NCBI GenBank assembly: GCA_013076295.1
Contig: RQOL01000863.1
Span: 2,236,180 to 2,300,179 of the forward strand
DNA from: Sanderia malayensis
Lineage: Eukaryota; Cnidaria; Scyphozoa; Semaeostomeae; Pelagiidae
DNA: 64,000 nucleotides
Direction of reading: 5' to 3'
Position numbers and translations under genes: made by a program. Shown here in pieces: positions 59,701 to 64,000 of the stretch. Below the pieces are notes generated by a model, which searched no databases, had not been told where the DNA came from, and worked only from the letters and a program-made list of their open reading frames with translations. Numbering within the stretch: the stretch's first letter is position 1; every line of letters starts with the position of its first letter.

Positions 59701-61389
59701 CATATAAGAACCAATGGATTAAGAACCTTCAGGGTGATATTCCCCTGAAAACAATAGACAACACAATAACCTATTGTTTTGGAACAATAGGCTGGATGAA
59801 AATTTACAGGCTCTTGTATGCGGGTTTTTACTGTAGTGCATGACATTCAGATGGGACATAAAAAAACAAGAAAATCTCTGAGTAAATCAGTTCAAGTTTA
59901 ATCTACCTCCATGTTTCTCCTCATATCGAGGCCGTACGCTGCATCGAGGGCAGAATGTGTAAAGTAATCTGCGCTTGATGATGTCCACATGCCATAAAAC
60001 GTTTCAAAGCCACGATACGTCGGGGTGTAGTCTTTCGCGTAAAAGCCAAGACCCCACTGTAAAGGGAAAAAGGTCCTGTTAGATACATGCATATTTGAAT
60101 ATATTCGACCCCCGGAAAATTCAGTGCGAAAAGCTAATACGTAACGCAAAATAATAGATTGTTAGGGGGTTACTAGGAAATGTAAAATTGTAAATAGGTT
60201 GAAGAAAATTAGTATGAGGTCGCTTACCTTTCCAACTGCATGGCAGCGATATCCAGCCTCTCTTAGATATTGTGGCAGAATTTTCTCTTTCAAAGGGAGG
60301 CCAGCAGGCTGTAAGTTATGAAGAACTCCATGTTGCACGCCTGAAATTACGAAATAATTACGAGATAAGATAACAACGAAAGATAACATTGGCATTACAA
60401 TCATAAGCATCGAAATGGACATTAATTTGAGCTGTTGCTCCGGGACTTTATGCAAGCAGCCTTTGAGAAGCAGGTTAAAACTAAAGTGCTTTGGTTTTGA
60501 ATAGAGAACCTGCTAAGAACCAAACTTAATCAAAGTGTAGAAGCTTAAAGAGCAATACAATAGAATCTTATATGAGTTCATTGTAGTGCGCCCTCTCGTG
60601 TAATGAACTTCAGGGCATAACAATCTATTGCCTCTTGGATTGCCTCATTAAGCGAGGTGTTTTTGACCCATGACTGTAAAGTTCGTTATATAGAGGTTCC
60701 GTCATTGTTGGGGGTAGTAGCTTATCAGATGTTTTGCTTACCTAAAGTTGAAGCGTATTTTCCTGTCATGAATTCTGACTTTGTGGCGTATGATGAAGGA
60801 GCGACATAATAGCTGTTTAGAATAACGCCACTTTTCGCCAGAGAATCGATGTTGGGTGTTGGAATCTGGGGCGAGCCATGGAAACTGACGTCATCCCAGC
60901 CCTGCGAAAAAAAACAATTGAAATTGATTCATTTGTTGATCGGGTGAAAATAGAATGTGTTTCGAGTTTTGAAGAGGGGGTAAAGTGGCGTTGCCATAGT
61001 TAACAATGGCAACAGCATTAAAACTCCAATGCGACTAGCAAACGGCCCCATTGATCAATAGAAGTACAACATAATTCAAGAGCATAAAAATGGCAAACAA
61101 GCCCATAAGATAAAAAGAAAAGTATAATGATTAACTTGATAACTCAATATCATTGTCTTAGTTTGAAGGAGGAGATCCCCATCACAAATTCAACACACAC
61201 CCCGGTATTCAAAAGAAATTGCTAAAAATACATAGTTGGTTATAAAAACAAACGGGGGTAAACATGAGTAGGTTATTTACTCACCAAATCATCGACTGTT
61301 ATAAATATAATGTGAGGTTTTCTCTTCTTCTCTGCTCCGTCTACTAGACATGACAACCAAGTCAAAACAAGGAGAGTCGCAATCCGCAT
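53729..61389 (-). CDS. Membrane-anchored arylsulfatase-like protein lacking catalytic residues (probable pseudo-sulfatase)
   Basis: Exons (minus): 61285-61389, 60742-60901, 60228-60340, 59907-60056, 59136-59349, 58367-58597, 53729-57939 (TAA); 1727 aa, all in frame. Signal peptide 1-19 (MRIATLLVLTWLSCLVDGA). The ARSB/I/J-type fold is clear: PHIIFITVDDLGWDDVSFHG, VQHGVL, RGFETFYG, H217 (GVHSG), D280-N281 (TTDNGG), K302 (GGKFTVWEGG), and a final CLFNIKWDPCEYHNLA block. But the C-x-P-S-R formylglycine motif reads S72-Y-A-T-K76, and KWH reads K126-W-G128. The last exon (4.2 kb) holds the domain end, then about 1200 residues of Ser/Thr/Asn/Pro-rich sequence, polyproline (about 931-1063), a TM near 1687-1715 and a 12-residue cytoplasmic tail (RYCRIGKRLDAS). 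Typical sulfatases have about 530 aa. I infer a cell-surface, non-hydrolytic protein. Confidence 0.87.
55725..56115 (-). repeat. Polyproline-encoding GGT/GGA/GGC triplet repeat
   Basis: About 130 codons, mostly Pro, interrupted by Ala, Thr, Glu, Ser and Val, within the last exon of the sulfatase-like gene. The + strand is a dense run of GGTGGTGGAGG triplets, so the template strand is G-rich with quadruplex potential. Opposite-strand open frames (Trp/Arg/Gly- and Val/Glu-rich) are by-products. Confidence 0.95.
58738..58975. repeat. AGATAGATATAGGTATAGGA minisatellite in intron
   Basis: About ten copies of a roughly 24-bp unit (AGATAGATATAGGTATAGGA + AGTAT), diverged, in the sulfatase-like intron 58598-59135. 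Confidence 0.88.
59688..59833 (+). mobile_element. MITE family A, copy 4 (best preserved, TA-flanked)
   Basis: 146 bp with termini CAGTAAAAACCCGCATATAA and TATGCGGGTTTTTACTG as inverted repeats, flanked by TA on both sides. It is the reference copy for the elements at 31086, 35428 and 38675. It lies in the sulfatase-like intron 59350-59906. Confidence 0.85.
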
Positions 61390-63619
61390 ACCCTGATAAC
61401 AGAAACAGAATCCCTGGTTAGAATACCCATCATCATCAAAACGCATAAACACCCTAAATACGCCAGCAAGTTGTATTAATCATTGGATGTTCCCATTACG
61501 TCCATCATGAAGCTGCCTCGTTTGAGAGAGCTAATTAACGCCACAGCTCCTTCAAAGTGTCATAAAATAGCTTGCGGGGGCCTATCAACTGAGTAGGAAC
61601 TGTGACGTAGTCTTAAGCATCCGTGCATAAAGATGGTTGACAATAAGCAATAGTTGTATAACTGTATATCTTGTAGAATTGTGAAGTCTTTATGTATGGG
61701 CAATCCAGCTTTTCCTCACCCAAGCTAGAGCTTCTTGGAAGATATTAGCAAGGGTAGAATTAGCAGCTATTGTACTTTTATTGAATCAATGTCTATTGTT
61801 AGGGAAGAGACCTGACCTTGTAGCTGCATTCAAATAGGCCTGGTTAAAAGGTTAGATATATGAACGGGATGGGACAAATGGTGCCGTCAGATCGCCATAC
61901 CTTATTATACAATCATCAAAATTTAAAGAGTAACTTGATGAATGAAAAGCTCTACTTACGATATATTTGTTGAAGTTGTCCTTTCTCCTCTTCATAATAA
62001 CTTGACTTCATTTCATCGTAACAACCACGTCACATAGTCGCAAGAAGGAAACGTCTTCGGGGCAGAATGACAAACACGGGAGAAAATCCACCAAAATCGA
62101 CGCCAGTTTTAATTTCCAATATCACGCAAACGGGCTGGACGATTAAATTCGTACGGATATTTATTTCGCTGGGCAAATTGTGTAGTTGGCAAGAAAACAA
62201 AAGGCCTTGGGTGCCTGTGTCGAGAGAGAGTGTGTTTCCAGTGATCGCGAGAACTTTCGTATGAATTTTTCATGCAGTTGACAATGGGGTAAAAAGATCA
62301 GCAGAATGGATGAATGTTTTGCGTTCCTTTACATGTTGGCAAGGATAATTCTGGGTCACATATCAGGGTAATGGAATTCATTGTTCGATTGGCAGTTTGT
62401 AGGTTCTCATTTGAGAATAACTGATCACCTGATCTTTGCGCATGACCGCACGGGTGGCCGTGACTTGAAAGGCGCTGATCCGGGAAAACTTCCATCTTAT
62501 GGCACGGTTCGAAATAGCTGACAACTGCTACCTTCATCTGCATACTTTACATTATACACTGCTGCGCAGTTACGCAATACATTGTACATTGCTACGCGAT
62601 TACATAAGAAACTTCATACAGTGCAACTTACAGATAGCTACAGATACAAAATCAATTTAACTTTACAAATACAAAAGAAACTCTAAAACTTGTGGAGCTT
62701 TCTCGCTTGCTTTCAATAAAACAAGGCCTGAGTCTCCATAATGAAATAGTGGATACATGGAAAGACATACAGCCTAATGTTTATTGACAGGGCAATGGGT
62801 GTTTCGGATTGCTTGAATAACAGGACACCAGCCAAAGATTTGCGTCCCAGCTTCTAAATAAAAATTCTCAATTCGAGGCTGGATGGGAACCTAAGCTCCC
62901 GTATGAATGCGTAGTTAAAAAAATCGAGGATGACTGAAAACGAGGCTCGCGTGTAGAATGAAAGAGAGGCTATAAATTGAGTGGTTGACTTGACAAGATT
63001 TCGGCAAATTCGAAATATTTACAAAACAATTTGGTTATCGATATCAGGATGTTTTTAAGCAACCAGCACAAATGATATCTCATTAAAGCTTGATTCGTCA
63101 AAATTGGAATAAAAACTTCGATACGAGAGCTACTCGAACAAAAAAAGTTGCGTGAAAATCTCACAGTGTGGCTTTAAGAGGGGTATTAAAAAGGTGGGTG
63201 GCTTTGATAAAGGATTTCGCGCTGAATTGGAGGGACCTTGAAGAGCGAAAAGGATAATAGAAAACACGCGATCTCTGATCCGACATGTTCACGACCGGTA
63301 TGCTGGCATTAATAATTAATACCTTTCAAACTTGTTTATTGTTCCTTTAAAGATTAGATAGGGCTTTTGTTTCGCGGCTAACAAGCACTACGTTGTTCGA
63401 AACGAAATAAGAATCTAAAAAACCCACGTTTAGCAATCGAAACAAAATTTTTAGTAACAATAACGAGATGCAAAAATAGCAGGAATGTGAAGCTTGGAAT
63501 TCAAGATTCGAAAGGAAGTTGTAGAGTGTTTTTTCGCAGCTTAGCATTCATTCCGACGTGGATTAAGTCATTTACCCAATTTGCTGTTTGTTTGGTGCGT
63601 CCCCGCGGCTTGTGGAAAA
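61390..63619. other. Intergenic region between two divergent sulfatase-like genes
   Basis: 2.2 kb between the two start codons, so it must hold both promoters and 5' leaders. No other gene is recognised. Confidence 0.5.
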
Positions 63620-64000
63620 ATGGAAAAGTTTGCAAGAAATTCAACAAACCGTGTTGGGCTATGGAGGAAAATTGATTTTACACGCATGGATGTCTTGCTG
63701 GTTTGTTTATCACTATTTGGGTTATGGTTTCCATTGGCACAAGCGAAAAGAGATCAACCGCATATTATCCTTGTTACGCTGCGGGATTTGGTAAGTACTT
63801 ATTTGAATGCTTGTGGCAAACTTTACAATGGAGCAGTGGTACATGGCATAGTAAAATAGAGTTGATTCTCGTAAAAGTGCATTCTCAATGTTTATGATTT
63901 CCCAGGTGAAATAAATAAATTTTGGAAACCTTTTGGAATTTCTTGAGCATTTTAAAACTTGCAAATTTCACATGGCTGATTTTTGGCCTTTTTGTGACAA
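63620..64000 (+). CDS. Second sulfatase-like gene, first exon only (cut by window end)
   Basis: The exon runs from ATG 63620 (or the better-placed 63686) to 63790, with a GTAAGT donor at 63791; later exons are beyond the window. From 63686 it reads MDVLLVCLSLFGLWFPLAQA, a clear signal peptide, then KRDQPHIILVTLRDL. This is the opening of an arylsulfatase (usual form PHIVFILADDLG). From 63686 the coding part is 105 nt and phase 0, exactly like exon 1 of the divergent neighbour, supporting paralogy. The metal-binding Asp-Asp pair reads Arg-Asp here, so catalysis may be impaired. The rest of the protein is unseen. Confidence 0.75.

Noticed and set aside
60742..60901. Annotating this gene as an active arylsulfatase
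   Set aside because: The Cys/Arg of the formylglycine motif and the KWH histidine are replaced.

Overview
The window is intron-rich, AT-leaning animal nuclear DNA. Exon-by-exon splicing by eye (GT-AG, plus two GC-AG introns) gives eight multi-exon genes that read through in frame, plus two genes cut by the window edges. Gene content (a full LRP5/6 Wnt co-receptor, a CD151-like tetraspanin, a PSTPIP-type F-BAR/SH3 protein, a Death-SEFIR adaptor) shows a metazoan. Short compact introns, many small TA-flanked MITEs and an EF-hand protein resembling Renilla luciferin-binding protein make an anthozoan cnidarian my best guess. That is inference and no species is claimed.

Layout. 1-7198 (+): CTR9, a PAF1-complex subunit, 5' end outside the window. 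7584-10101 (+): tetraspanin. 11397-12731 (-): sarcoplasmic-calcium-binding/luciferin-binding-like EF-hand protein. 15091-16591 (-): thymidylate synthase, head-to-head with 17113-21231 (+) CPSF6 across about 520 bp that carry two E2F-like sites. 23607-40736 (+): LRP5/6, 17 exons, 1716 aa. 43174-47988 (-): PSTPIP-like F-BAR/SH3 protein, head-to-head with 48385-50566 (+) a Death-SEFIR (CIKS/Act1-like) adaptor. 51062-52955: a large palindromic array of about 190-bp units, each framed by consensus splice sites. 53729-61389 (-): a 1727-aa arylsulfatase-like protein. 63620 to the end (+): first exon of a second sulfatase-like gene, divergent from the previous one.

Most interesting: the complete sulfatase-like gene has lost the formylglycine motif (Cys and Arg of C-x-P-S-R read Ser72 and Lys76) and the KWH histidine (Gly128), yet keeps the fold. 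It is fused in one 4.2-kb exon to about 1200 residues of low-complexity sequence, a polyproline block and a C-terminal membrane anchor. The neighbouring paralogue also lacks a metal-ligand Asp in its first exon. This looks like a membrane-anchored pseudo-sulfatase, possibly part of a local cluster. Second is the palindromic array of splice-site-bearing repeats, which could make hairpin RNA or be a foldback-type element.

The genes do not form one pathway. CTR9 and CPSF6 act in transcription elongation and 3'-end processing, TYMS in dTMP synthesis, LRP5/6 in Wnt signalling. The two head-to-head pairs (TYMS/CPSF6 and PSTPIP/Death-SEFIR) are likely to share promoters. All exon models come from reading the sequence and are unsupported by transcripts.
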